In this document: piece after piece, positions 49,714 to 58,850 of the stretch
Layout: every line of letters begins with the position of its first letter
How positions within the stretch are numbered: the stretch's first letter is position 1
Source: Thalassobius sp050633445
GTDB lineage: Bacteria; Pseudomonadota; Alphaproteobacteria; Rhodobacterales; Rhodobacteraceae
Direction: 5' to 3'
NCBI GenBank assembly: GCA_050633445.1
Contig: JBOEGN010000021.1
Coordinates: 1-62,687 of the forward strand
Length of the DNA stretch: 62,687 nucleotides
The notes under the pieces: generated by a model
Told to the model about the DNA's origin: nothing
Database searches by the model: none
The model's input: only the letters and a program-made list of their open reading frames with translations
Made by a program: the position numbers and the translations under genes

Positions 49714-50451
49714 ATGACTTATTGCGTTGGCCTCTGTCTGGATCAGGGAATGGTCTTCATGTCCGACACCCGCACCAATGCGGGCGTCGACAACATTTCG
49801 ACCTTCAAGAAAATGACCACCTGGGAGGTTCCGGGCGAACGCGTCATCACCATCATGAGCGCGGGTAATTTGGCCACCACGCAGGCCGTCATCAGCATTC
49901 TGGCGGAACGATCCAAAGAAGTGTCCGAGCGTGACCCCGATATCCTGTCGGCCAGCTCGATGTTTCAGGTCGCCACGCTGGTGGGACGCATTTTGAAAGA
50001 TGTCATCGCCTCGAACGCGGATGCGGGCCAACGGGCGGACAGTGCCTTTAACGCGACGCTGCTGGTGGGCGGTCAGGTCGGCGACGGCGAAATGCGCCTG
50101 TTCCTGATCTATCCCGAGGGCAATTTCGTCGAAGCCGGTGAGGACACTCCGTTTTTCCAGATCGGTGAAACCAAATATGGCCGACCGATTATTCTGCGCG
50201 CCTACGAGCCCGATATGAGTTTTGAAGAGGCGATCAAACTGCTGCTGGTCAGTTTTGATTCCACGATCAAGGCCAACCTGTCGGTCGCGCCTCCGCTGGA
50301 CGTGCATGTCTATGAAAAGGACAGCATGAAAACCGGGCGTACCTTTCGGATCGACGCCGATGATCCCTATTTCGACCAGATCTCGAACGGATGGGGCGCT
50401 GCGCTGCGCGAAGCGTTCAGCCACCTGCCCGCGTTCACGTTCGACGACTAA
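49714..50451 (+). CDS. Anbu-type proteasome-like peptidase
   Basis: A 245-residue Ntn-hydrolase of the ancestral beta-subunit (Anbu) type. It begins MTYCVGL, so removal of Met would expose an N-terminal Thr nucleophile. SDTRTNAGVDN supplies the proteasome-like Asp (about residue 18) and FKKM the lysine (32 or 33). Anbu proteins assemble into rings or spirals. It is last in the ATP-grasp, alpha-E, transglutaminase cluster, 31 bp after the previous gene, and may degrade tagged or modified peptides. Confidence 0.92.
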   Translation: MTYCVGLCLDQGMVFMSDTRTNAGVDNISTFKKMTTWEVPGERVITIMSAGNLATTQAVISILAERSKEVSERDPDILSASSMFQVATLVGRILKDVIASNADAGQRADSAFNATLLVGGQVGDGEMRLFLIYPEGNFVEAGEDTPFFQIGETKYGRPIILRAYEPDMSFEEAIKLLLVSFDSTIKANLSVAPPLDVHVYEKDSMKTGRTFRIDADDPYFDQISNGWGAALREAFSHLPAFTFDD

Positions 50452-50614
50452 ACAGGCATTGACCCAGCGCAAAGCGGGTTCCTGATTCGCATGGCATGGG
50501 TAATCCATTCGCGACCCCCGGATCTCTGGCCGGGGTCTTGCATTTTGCGCGGGCATAACATATTCCTTTTACAGAATGTGTAAGCTTGCCTCCCAAGCCG
50601 AAAGGACCCCGCTG

Positions 50615-51577
50615 ATGAAACCCCTGCTCAAGGCACTGGCAATTGGATTGCTTCCGCTGGCCACGATGGCCCAGTCGGACACGACGCTGACCCCGACTTC
50701 TGTCACCGAATGGAAGGCCGTTTATGGCCGGATCGAAGCGCGTGATCGCGTCCCTGCTCGGGCCCGCATCGGTGGAACTCTGGTGCAACTGGACGTCACC
50801 GAGGGCGATCAGGTCACCGCCGGACAGGCCTTGGCACGGATCGTAGATGAAAAGCTGAACTTTCAGCTGGGCGCGATTGATGCGCAGCTGCAATCGCTGA
50901 CCTCTCAACTGGAAAACGCCCAAGCGGAACTGACCAGAGGCGAGGAATTGCTGGCGCGCGGCGTCACTACCGTGCAGCGCCTGGACGCCCTGCGCACTCA
51001 GGTCGACGTGTTAACTGGTCAAATCGAGGCCACCACCGCCAACCGCCGCGTCATCGAACAACAAGCCGCCGAGGGCACCATTCTGGCCCCCGCTGCGGGC
51101 CGTGTGCTGGATGTGCCCGTCACCAAGGGCGCCGTTCTGTTGCCGGGCGAGGCCGTGGCCACCATTGGCGGCGGCGGGTTCTTCTTGCGCCTCGCCATCC
51201 CCGAGCGTCATGCCACCGCGCTACAGGTCGGCGCGGATATCCAGATCGAGGGCGCGACCGGCACCCTGGTGCGCGTCTATCCCCAGATCGAAAACGGCCG
51301 CGTGATTGCCGATGTCGAGGTCGCCGGGCTGTCTGATGCCTTTGTCGACGCCCGCGTATTGGTCCGCATTCCGGTGGGTCAGCGCATGGCCCTGATGGTG
51401 CCCGCCGACCACCTGATCACCCGACAAGGCCTTGATTTTGTGTCTATATTGCAAGACGGCACCGCAGTTCTGAAAACCGTCATTCCCGGCAAATCTCGGG
51501 ATGGCATGGTGGAAATTCTGACCGGCCTGAACGCCGGTGACGTGCTGACCGATGCCAAAGAGGCCAGCCATGAGTGA
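50615..51577 (+). CDS. RND efflux periplasmic adaptor subunit
   Basis: Membrane fusion protein (HlyD/AcrA family) of 320 residues that links an inner-membrane RND pump to an outer-membrane channel. The signal sequence is KPLLKALAIGLLPLATMAQ (about 2-20) with no lipobox. The lipoyl-like half-motifs (ARIGGTLVQLDVTEGDQVTA and GTILAPAAGRVLDVPVTKGA) flank a helical hairpin at about 85-155. Beta-barrel and membrane-proximal domains follow. It overlaps the RND gene by eight bases. No outer-membrane channel gene is adjacent. Confidence 0.92.
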   Translation: MKPLLKALAIGLLPLATMAQSDTTLTPTSVTEWKAVYGRIEARDRVPARARIGGTLVQLDVTEGDQVTAGQALARIVDEKLNFQLGAIDAQLQSLTSQLENAQAELTRGEELLARGVTTVQRLDALRTQVDVLTGQIEATTANRRVIEQQAAEGTILAPAAGRVLDVPVTKGAVLLPGEAVATIGGGGFFLRLAIPERHATALQVGADIQIEGATGTLVRVYPQIENGRVIADVEVAGLSDAFVDARVLVRIPVGQRMALMVPADHLITRQGLDFVSILQDGTAVLKTVIPGKSRDGMVEILTGLNAGDVLTDAKEASHE

Positions 51578-54500
51578 CACGCAAAAATTGGGGATTGCAG
51601 GCGGGCTGACTCGTGCCTTCATCACCTCTCCGCTTACACCGCTGTTCATCATCGCTGCGCTGGCCGTGGGGATCGTGGCGCTGATCACCCTGCCCCGCGA
51701 AGAAGAGCCGCAAATCTCGGTGCCCTTGGTGGATATCCACCTGCAAGCGCCCGGCCTGAAGGCCCCTGACGCCGTCAAACTGGTCACCGAACCGATGGAG
51801 ACCATCGTCAAGGGCATCAACGGCGTTGAACATGTCTACTCGCAAACCGAGGATGACGGCGCCATGGTCACCGCGCGTTTCGTTGTGGGCACGTCCTCGG
51901 ACGCCGCTATTCTGCGCGTGCATGATAAAATCCGCGCCAATATGGAGCGCATCCCCGTCGGCATCCCCGAACCGCTGATCGTGGGGCGCGGGATTGATGA
52001 CGTGGCGATTGTCTCGCTGACCCTGTCGCCCAAACCGGGGCATGATGACATCACCGCCAATGACCTGACCCGCATCGCGCGCGAGCTGCGCGCCGAGGTC
52101 TCGAAAATCGGCGATGTCGGCCTGACCTATCTGGTCGGAGAGGCCCCCGAAGCGATCCGCGTCACCCCCGACCCGGACCGGTTGGCGCTGTATGGCGTGA
52201 CGCTGCAACAGCTGGCGGGCAAGGTGCAGGGCGCGAACAAATCGCTGAACACCGGTAAACTGCGCGACAGCGGCCAGATGATCGACCTTGTGGCGGGCGA
52301 AACCCTGACCACCCCGGCCGAGATCGCCAGCCTTCTGGTCACCACGCGGGATGCGCGTCCCGTCTATGTCAGCGACGTGGCGGATGTGGAATTCATCGGC
52401 GATACCTCGGACCAGATCACCGCCAATGTCAGCAAACATGATGGGCAGATTTACCGTGCTCCCGCTGTCACTCTGGCCGTGGCCAAACGCGCAGGCGCCA
52501 ATGCCGTCGTCGTGGCCGAGCAGATCCTGCACAAGGTCCACGCCGCCGAGGGCCACCTGATCCCCGACACGATCGAGGTTCAGATCACCCGCGACTACGG
52601 CGAAACCGCCGATGAAAAGGCCAACGAGCTGCTGTTCCACCTGGGGCTGGCGACCGTCTCTATTGTCGGGCTGGTGCTGCTGGCCATCGGCTGGCGCGAG
52701 TCCATCGTGGTGGCGATTGTCATCCCCGTGACCATCCTGCTGACGCTGTTTGCGGCCTGGATCATGGGTTACACGCTGAACCGGGTGTCGCTGTTTGCGC
52801 TGATTTTCTCGATCGGGATTTTGGTGGATGACGCCATCGTGGTGATCGAAAACATCGCCCGCCATTGGGGCATGAAGGACGGGCGCGACCGCAAACAAGC
52901 CGCGATTGACGCGGTGGCCGAGGTGGGCAACCCCACCATCGTCGCCACGCTGACCGTGGTGGCAGCCCTGTTGCCGATGCTATTCGTGTCCGGGCTGATG
53001 GGCCCCTATATGTCGCCCATTCCGTCCAATGCCTCGGCCGCGATGATCTTTAGCTTTTTCGTGGCGGTGATGATCACGCCCTGGCTGATGCTCAAGGTCG
53101 CGGGCAAAGCGCCAGCACATTCCGAGGACGGCGAACACGGTGGTCATGACGGCGGCGTGATGGGCCGCGCCTATGCCGCCATCGCCCGTCCGATCCTGAA
53201 ATCCAAGGGCATCAGCCTCAGCTTTCTGCTGATCACGGCGGTGCTGTCCTTCGGCTCTTTGGGCGCGCTTTATACCAAGGACGTGACCGTCAAACTGCTG
53301 CCCTTTGACAATAAATCCGAGCTTTCGGTGGTCATCGACATGCCCGAGGGCACCAGCGTGGAACAGACCGATGCCGTGGCCCAGGCCGTGGCGCGCATGG
53401 TGATGGACCTGCCCGAGGTCGTCTCGGCTCAGACCCATGCAGGCTCGGCGGCGCCCTTTAACTTCAACGGCTTGGTGCGGCACTACTATCTGCGCGAACG
53501 GCCCCATATGGGCGACGTGCAGATCCTGCTTTCGCCGAAACATGACCGCGAGCGTTCCAGCCACGAACTGGCGCTAAAGATCCGCCAGATGATCGCCCAG
53601 ATCGACGTGCCCGCCGGAACCAGCTTGAAAACGGTCGAACCCCCGCCCGGCCCGCCCGTGATGGCGACCCTGCTGGCCGAGGTTTATGGCCCCACCCCCG
53701 AGGCGCGTCGCGACGCTGCCACCAAGATCCGCGCGGCCTTTGAAACCGTGCCCTACGTGGTGGATGTGGACGACAGCTTTGGCACCCAACCGCGCCGCTT
53801 GCGCGCCACGGTCAACACTGACAACCTAGAGTTCTTCCAGGTCCAGGAACAGGATGTCTTTGACACGATCGCCCTGCTGAACGCGGGCCAAACCGTGGGC
53901 TATTCGCATCGCGGCGAAGGCCGCCACCCGATCCCGATCCTGATCAAACGGGACAAGGGCATGCGCGTGCTGGATGAAACCTTCCTGTCCACGCCCATCC
54001 CCGCCAACGTCCTGCCCGGCGCGCGCGGCGTGGTCGAACTGGGCGACGTGATCGAGGTCAGCGAAGAATACGCCTCGTTCCCGATCTTCCGCCACAATGG
54101 CCGCTATGCCGAAATGGTCACAGCCGAGCTGGCCGGAAACTTCGAGGCCCCGCTCTACGGCATGATCGACGTCGCCGCCGCGCTGGAGGATATGGACTGG
54201 GCCGAGGGCACCAAGCCCGCCATCAGCCTCTATGGCCAGCCCGAAGACGAGTCCCAAACCACCCTGCTGTGGGACGGAGAATGGGAGGTCACCTACGTCA
54301 CCTTCCGCGACATGGGCGCGGCCTTTGGCGTGGCCCTGCTGGGGATCTACATCCTGGTGGTCGCACAATTCGGCAGCTTCCGCCTGCCGCTGGTGATCCT
54401 GACACCGATCCCACTAACGTTCCTGGGCATCATCTTCGGCCACTGGCTGTTTGGCGCGCCATTCTCGGCAACCTCCATGATCGGGTTCATCGCGCTGGCA

Positions 54501-54770
54501 GGCATCATCGTGCGCAACTCGATCCTGTTGGTGGACTTCATCCGCCACGCCGACGAAAGCCGCGACAAAGTCCAAGTGCTGATCGATGCAGGTGCCATCC
54601 GCTTCAAGCCGATCCTGCTGACCGCCATCGCGGCCATGATCGGCGCGGTAGTGATCCTGGCAGACCCGATCTTCCAGGGCCTTGCCATCTCGCTGCTGTT
54701 CGGGCTGCTGACCTCGACCCTGCTGACGGTGCTGGTGATCCCAGCGATCTACAGGGTCTTCAAAACCTAA
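51570..54770 (+). CDS. RND-family efflux transporter permease
   Basis: Inner-membrane proton-driven pump of 1066 residues, AcrB/MexF superfamily. Twelve transmembrane helices are expected, the first at about 16-36 (PLTPLFIIAALAVGIVALIT), a cluster at about 360-520 and another after about 910. The proton-relay helix has SIGILVDDAIVVIENIARHW (about 412-431), and the GMKDG that follows matches the family. The periplasmic porter domain includes PEGTSVEQTDAVAQAVARMV. The substrate is not predictable. Its start overlaps the adaptor gene, and a strong hairpin follows. Confidence 0.93.
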   Translation: MSDTQKLGIAGGLTRAFITSPLTPLFIIAALAVGIVALITLPREEEPQISVPLVDIHLQAPGLKAPDAVKLVTEPMETIVKGINGVEHVYSQTEDDGAMVTARFVVGTSSDAAILRVHDKIRANMERIPVGIPEPLIVGRGIDDVAIVSLTLSPKPGHDDITANDLTRIARELRAEVSKIGDVGLTYLVGEAPEAIRVTPDPDRLALYGVTLQQLAGKVQGANKSLNTGKLRDSGQMIDLVAGETLTTPAEIASLLVTTRDARPVYVSDVADVEFIGDTSDQITANVSKHDGQIYRAPAVTLAVAKRAGANAVVVAEQILHKVHAAEGHLIPDTIEVQITRDYGETADEKANELLFHLGLATVSIVGLVLLAIGWRESIVVAIVIPVTILLTLFAAWIMGYTLNRVSLFALIFSIGILVDDAIVVIENIARHWGMKDGRDRKQAAIDAVAEVGNPTIVATLTVVAALLPMLFVSGLMGPYMSPIPSNASAAMIFSFFVAVMITPWLMLKVAGKAPAHSEDGEHGGHDGGVMGRAYAAIARPILKSKGISLSFLLITAVLSFGSLGALYTKDVTVKLLPFDNKSELSVVIDMPEGTSVEQTDAVAQAVARMVMDLPEVVSAQTHAGSAAPFNFNGLVRHYYLRERPHMGDVQILLSPKHDRERSSHELALKIRQMIAQIDVPAGTSLKTVEPPPGPPVMATLLAEVYGPTPEARRDAATKIRAAFETVPYVVDVDDSFGTQPRRLRATVNTDNLEFFQVQEQDVFDTIALLNAGQTVGYSHRGEGRHPIPILIKRDKGMRVLDETFLSTPIPANVLPGARGVVELGDVIEVSEEYASFPIFRHNGRYAEMVTAELAGNFEAPLYGMIDVAAALEDMDWAEGTKPAISLYGQPEDESQTTLLWDGEWEVTYVTFRDMGAAFGVALLGIYILVVAQFGSFRLPLVILTPIPLTFLGIIFGHWLFGAPFSATSMIGFIALAGIIVRNSILLVDFIRHADESRDKVQVLIDAGAIRFKPILLTAIAAMIGAVVILADPIFQGLAISLLFGLLTSTLLTVLVIPAIYRVFKT

Positions 54771-54775
54771 CAAAA

Positions 54776-54803
54776 GGGCGCGGTGAACAATCCCACCGCG
54801 CCC
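54776..54803 (+). terminator. Terminator of RND operon
   Basis: GGGCGCGGTG (54776-54785) pairs perfectly with CACCGCGCCC (54794-54803), followed by TGCTTCTTTG. The stem is strong but the T tract is broken; it leads directly into the repeat copy that follows. Confidence 0.8.
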
Positions 54804-54805
54804 TG

Positions 54806-54834
54806 CTTCTTTGCTCTGAAAATACTCAATTCCG
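54806..54834 (+). repeat. Short copy of dispersed intergenic repeat
   Basis: CTTCTTTGCTCTGAAAATAC then TCAATTCCG is almost the same as the short copy at 3551. It lies between the convergent ends of the RND gene and the DNA glycosylase gene, just after the RND terminator hairpin. Confidence 0.55.
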
Positions 54835-54865
54835 AACCGTACGGCGGGCGCGGCGGCCTTTGGTG

Positions 54866-55534
54866 CTAATCCACGCTCATCGCCAGAACCTGGCTGATCT
54901 GCGTCATCGGACGGCCCGACTGATCATGCCAGCCGTTAAACGCCCCCTGCACCGCTTTCATCGCGGTTTTCGATGTCGGAGGCTTGTCCAACACGCCCTC
55001 GGCAATCAACCGCTTCACCACATCACCCGAGGTCACATAGGCATCCCAGCCCATCACCCGCAGCACCCGCATCGCGGTATTTCCGCCCAGATGCGCGCCG
55101 CGTTTGCCCAGCATTGTCACCAGATCGGCTTGCTCTGACACCGGCCAGTTGGCCAGATGCCCGCTGACATCCCCGGTTTCGTCCTGCAGGTCCCGCAACA
55201 TCCGCGCGTTTTCGATCACCGATTGGATCTTGCGCCCGTTGCGCACGATTCCGGGGTCGCCCAGCAGGCGGTCCATATCCTCGTCATGGAAAAAGGCCAC
55301 CCGGTCCACGTCGAAGTCATGAAACGCGGCGCGGAAACCGGGCCACTTATTCTCGATCACCGTCCAGCTAAAGCCCGCCTGAAACGCCGCGCGGGCCATT
55401 TCCTGCAACCAGTCGCTGGCCGGACGCGCGGCCAGCTCGTTGATCGGCGCGGGGGATTTCAGCATTCCCTCAAGCGCCGCAACACCACCTTTGCGGTCGG
55501 CGGCAATCTGAAAAATTTCGTCGAATGATCGCAT
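54866..55534 (-). CDS. DNA-3-methyladenine glycosylase I family protein
   Basis: Base-excision repair glycosylase of 222 residues, related to Tag. The helix-hairpin-helix-like core includes ARAAFQAGFSWTVIENKWPG (about 47-66), DRLLGDPGIVRNGRKIQSVI and LVTMLGKRGAHLGGNTAMRV. It lacks the N-terminal Cys-Trp start and the C-terminal zinc-snap His/Cys of E. coli Tag, so it belongs to a divergent subgroup whose activity is not certain. The promoter is expected in the short gap to ribE upstream on the same strand. Confidence 0.8.
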   Translation of the reverse strand: MRSFDEIFQIAADRKGGVAALEGMLKSPAPINELAARPASDWLQEMARAAFQAGFSWTVIENKWPGFRAAFHDFDVDRVAFFHDEDMDRLLGDPGIVRNGRKIQSVIENARMLRDLQDETGDVSGHLANWPVSEQADLVTMLGKRGAHLGGNTAMRVLRVMGWDAYVTSGDVVKRLIAEGVLDKPPTSKTAMKAVQGAFNGWHDQSGRPMTQISQVLAMSVD

Positions 55535-55592
55535 CTGGCCCTCCTGTTCGCAGAACAGTTTAGGGCACGCGCAGGCTCAGGCCAAAGGAAAC

Positions 55593-56180
55593 TCAGCCGA
55601 AATCGCGCAGCCGCGCCACATAGCGGGCCAGCGTGTCGATCTCCAGGTTGATGCGATCCCCGACCCGAGCATCGCCCCAGGTGGTCATTTCCTTTGTATG
55701 CGGGATGAAGTTGATGCCGAAATCGCAGCCATCCACCTCGTTCACGGTCAGCGAGGTGCCGTTCAGTGCGACCGAGCCTTTGGGCGCGATGTATTTCGCC
55801 AAGGCTTCGGGCGCGCGCAGGGTGACGCGGGTGCTGTCGCCCTCGTCTGTCATGGCAACGATTTCCGCGACGCCATCCACATGACCCGAGACGATATGCC
55901 CGCCCAGCTCGTCCCCCACTTTCAGGGCGCGTTCCAGGTTCACCCGGCGGCCCACGGCCCAATCGCCCAGGTTGGTCTTGGACACGGTTTCGGCCGAGAT
56001 TTCCACGTCGTACCAGTCCGCGCCCTTTTTGATCACCGTCAGGCAAACACCGTCACTGGCAATCGAAGCGCCCAGATCAACACCATCCATGTGATAGCGC
56101 GTCTTGATCCGCGCCCGCAGGTCGCCGCGCTGCTCCAGCTCGGTGATCTTGCCAATATCGGTGATGATGCCGGTGAACAT
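55593..56180 (-). CDS. ribE: Riboflavin synthase alpha chain
   Basis: Dismutates two molecules of 6,7-dimethyl-8-ribityllumazine to riboflavin, 195 residues. Two lumazine-binding repeats are seen: MFTGIITDIG to about residue 87, and HIVSGHVDGVAEIV (about 94-107) onward. IASDGVCLTV and VALNGTSLTV are the paired motifs, and the trimer-forming helix is at the C-terminus. The start MFTGII is universal in the family, so the in-frame ATG six codons upstream was rejected. It is separated from ribD by a three-gene capsule module. Confidence 0.95.
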   Translation of the reverse strand: MFTGIITDIGKITELEQRGDLRARIKTRYHMDGVDLGASIASDGVCLTVIKKGADWYDVEISAETVSKTNLGDWAVGRRVNLERALKVGDELGGHIVSGHVDGVAEIVAMTDEGDSTRVTLRAPEALAKYIAPKGSVALNGTSLTVNEVDGCDFGINFIPHTKEMTTWGDARVGDRINLEIDTLARYVARLRDFG

Positions 56181-56322
56181 GAGACGGTCCTTTCGCATTT
56201 TCCCTGTTCATTCCCTACCCATCCCCCCCGCCAAGGGCAAGCGCAGCCGCCCCGATTGGGCCTTATTTTCGCCGCCGAATGGCGTTAAGGTTTTCGCAAA
56301 GAGCAGAGGCGAAACTAACAAA

Positions 56323-57615
56323 ATGCGCCAGAATCCGACACCAAAACAGGTTTTCCTGTTCCTTCAGGGGCCCCATGGGCCGTTTTTTCACCGCTTGGGC
56401 CAGATGTTGCGCAAGGCGGGGGCAACGGTGTGGCGCGTGGGCTTTAACGCGGGCGACCGCGCGTTTTGGTTTGGGGCGCCGGGATACATCGCGCATGACG
56501 GCGCTCTCGAGGATTGGCCCCAGGAATTCGCGCGTATTGTCGCTGAAAAGGGTGTGACGGACATCGTTCTGTACGGCGATACCCGCGACATCCATGCGCA
56601 AGCAATTGCCCTGGCGAAACAGGCCGGCATCGCTGTTCATGTGTTCGAAGAGGGGTATTTGCGCCCCTTCTGGGTGACCTATGAACGTGGTGGTTCGAAC
56701 GGAAACAGCCGCTTGATGAGTATGGCGGTCGAGGATATGCGCAAGACGTTGGCGACCTCGGATCTGGACACGCCGGTGCCGCCCGCCAGTTGGGGCGACA
56801 TGCGCCAACATGTGTTTTATGGCGCGCTGTATCATTGGTTCGTCATGTTCCGAAACGGCGACTACCCCCAATTCCGAACCCATCGCGACCTGTCTGTCAG
56901 CCGTGAATTTTCTTTGTACCTCAAACGCTTGCTGCTGATGCCAGTGCTTTGGGCCGAGCGCAGTCTGGCCGAGCATCGCATTCGCAACGGGGGCTTTCCC
57001 TATCATCTGGTTCTCTTGCAGCTGGAACATGACAGCGCGTTTCGGATGCATTCGCCGTTCGAGAAAATGACCGAATTCATGGATATGGTGCTGCGTGGTT
57101 TTGCCGAAGGCGCGCCGCGTCACCACCATATTGTATTCAAGGCCCATCCTCTGGAAAACGGGCAGCTCCCCCTGGCGCGACACATCCGCGAGATCGCGGG
57201 CAAACTGGGCATTGCCGAGCGCGTGCATTTCGTACGGGGCGGCAAACTGGCGCAACTGTTGAACGACGCGCGCAGTGCAGTGACTGTGAACTCGACCGCA
57301 GCGCAGCAGGTGCTTTGGCGCGGCATTCCGCTCAAGGCGTTCGGAGCCGCGGTCTATGACAAGCCCGAATTCGTCTCGACCCAGCCCTTGCCCGACTTTT
57401 TCGCCCGCGCACATCGGCCAGATTTGTCCGCCTATCGCGACTATCGCCGTTACCTTTTGGAAACCAGTCAGGTGCCGGGGGGATTTTATTCGTCTCGGGG
57501 ACGTCGGCAATTGCTGCGGCAGGTGGTCGATATGATGCTGGCAGACGACGATCCGTATGACGCCTTGGAACAAGGCACAGCGGCACCAAGGCAACAGTTG
57601 CGTTTGGTGCGTTGA
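56323..57615 (+). CDS. KpsS-like capsule polysaccharide biosynthesis protein
   Basis: A 430-residue KpsS/RkpJ-like enzyme. In group 2 capsule systems KpsS adds the first beta-Kdo to phosphatidylglycerol on the cytoplasmic face of the membrane. The start QVFLFLQGPHGPFFHRLGQM and VFEEGYLRPFWVTYERGG (about 110-127) are the recognisable motifs, with FKAHPLENGQLPLARHI and VTVNSTAAQQVLWRGIPLKA near 275-340. The ATG is the nearest to the conserved start, with GCAGAGG 13-14 bases before it. It is divergent from ribE and first in a module with an export protein and KpsC. Confidence 0.88.
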   Translation: MRQNPTPKQVFLFLQGPHGPFFHRLGQMLRKAGATVWRVGFNAGDRAFWFGAPGYIAHDGALEDWPQEFARIVAEKGVTDIVLYGDTRDIHAQAIALAKQAGIAVHVFEEGYLRPFWVTYERGGSNGNSRLMSMAVEDMRKTLATSDLDTPVPPASWGDMRQHVFYGALYHWFVMFRNGDYPQFRTHRDLSVSREFSLYLKRLLLMPVLWAERSLAEHRIRNGGFPYHLVLLQLEHDSAFRMHSPFEKMTEFMDMVLRGFAEGAPRHHHIVFKAHPLENGQLPLARHIREIAGKLGIAERVHFVRGGKLAQLLNDARSAVTVNSTAAQQVLWRGIPLKAFGAAVYDKPEFVSTQPLPDFFARAHRPDLSAYRDYRRYLLETSQVPGGFYSSRGRRQLLRQVVDMMLADDDPYDALEQGTAAPRQQLRLVR

Positions 57616-57708
57616 CAGACACAACCTGTAGCGCTGGATTTTTCCAACGGATTCCGGTAAGTTGTCGGTAATAATTGAGGCAAAAAAATAGGTCGAGGAG
57701 ACCAAGCA

Positions 57709-58845
57709 GTGACTTCCCAAGCGACTCGACGGGTGAAATCCGTCGCTTTTCTGGTGATCGTGGCCGTTGTTGCGGCCTGCGGTTTGCCACGTACGGGCCC
57801 CAATAAGCGCGAGATCTATGCAGGCTCGGTTCAGCGCGAAGGGGACGCCTATATCGTATCCGTAAATGACCGCGTGACGCGCGCGACTGCTGTCGTACCC
57901 GCGTTGGGATTCGGTGACAAATTTACCCGCGCCGGCAAGCTCGGCTCGGATATCATTCGCCCCGGTGACACGCTGGGCCTGACCGTTTGGGAGAACGTCG
58001 ATGACGGGCTTCTGGCTGGGGCCGCCGCCAACTCGACCTCTCTCGAAGAGGTTCAGGTCGATGGATCGGGCTTTATTTTTGTGCCCTATGCGGGTCGCAT
58101 CCGCGCTGCGGGCAACACGCCCGAAGCACTGCGCCGCATCATCACCAAAAAACTCGAAGACCAGACCCCGGACCCCCAGGTGCAGGTGCGCCGGATGGCG
58201 GGCGACGGCTCGACCGTTTCGCTGGTCGGGTCCGTTGGTGCGCAGGGCGTGCTGGCGATCGAACGTCCAACCCGTACCCTGGCCACGATGCTGGCCCGCG
58301 CTGGCGGCGTTACCATCGAGCCCGAGATTGCCCAGATCACCGTGATCCGTGGCAATTCGCGCGGGAAAATCTGGTTGCAGGATCTCTATGAACATCCCGA
58401 GCTGGACATCGCGCTGCGTGGCGGCGACCGTATTCTGGTCGAGGGGGACACCCGCTCTTTCACCGCATTGGGCGCGACTGGCAGCCAAAGCCGCGTGAAT
58501 TTCGAAAGCAAAACCCTCTCGGCGATCGAGGCGATTGCACAGGTCGGCGGGCTGGTGCCCACGGCCTCGGATCCGACGGGTGTGTTCATCTTCCGCAACG
58601 AACCGGCCGAGATTGCCAACCAGGTGCTGGGCCGTGGCGATCTGGTGGGCGAGCAGCGCATGGTTTACGTGCTGGACCTGACCAAGCCCAATGGCATGTT
58701 CAACGCCCGCGACTTCTCGGTTCGGGACGAAGATACCCTGTATGTCACCGAGGCGCCGTTCACCCAGTGGGACAAGACGATTGCCGCGACTTTCGGGTCG
58801 CTTAGCACCGTCAGCTCGTTCCAGACGCTGGGGACCGGGGGCTAA
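57709..58845 (+). CDS. Polysaccharide export protein (KpsD/Wza family)
   Basis: Outer-membrane-associated export protein of 378 residues. The start is a GTG after GAGGAG; the signal peptide runs to about residue 24 with VAACG as a possible lipobox (Cys24). It has a polysaccharide-export domain (SDIIRPGDTLGLTVWENVDD, about 83-102), and two SLBB-like regions (VSLVGSVGAQGVLAIERPTR and FTALGATGSQSRVNFESKTL). It probably forms the periplasm/outer-membrane channel for capsular polysaccharide. It is followed six bases later by kpsC. The inner-membrane export genes (KpsE, KpsM, KpsT) are not in the window. Confidence 0.88.
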   Translation: MTSQATRRVKSVAFLVIVAVVAACGLPRTGPNKREIYAGSVQREGDAYIVSVNDRVTRATAVVPALGFGDKFTRAGKLGSDIIRPGDTLGLTVWENVDDGLLAGAAANSTSLEEVQVDGSGFIFVPYAGRIRAAGNTPEALRRIITKKLEDQTPDPQVQVRRMAGDGSTVSLVGSVGAQGVLAIERPTRTLATMLARAGGVTIEPEIAQITVIRGNSRGKIWLQDLYEHPELDIALRGGDRILVEGDTRSFTALGATGSQSRVNFESKTLSAIEAIAQVGGLVPTASDPTGVFIFRNEPAEIANQVLGRGDLVGEQRMVYVLDLTKPNGMFNARDFSVRDEDTLYVTEAPFTQWDKTIAATFGSLSTVSSFQTLGTGG

Positions 58846-58850
58846 CGTCC

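Noticed and set aside
51480..52898. A 472-codon leftward open frame opposite the RND pump start
   Set aside because: Antisense of the transporter gene, with no recognisable features.
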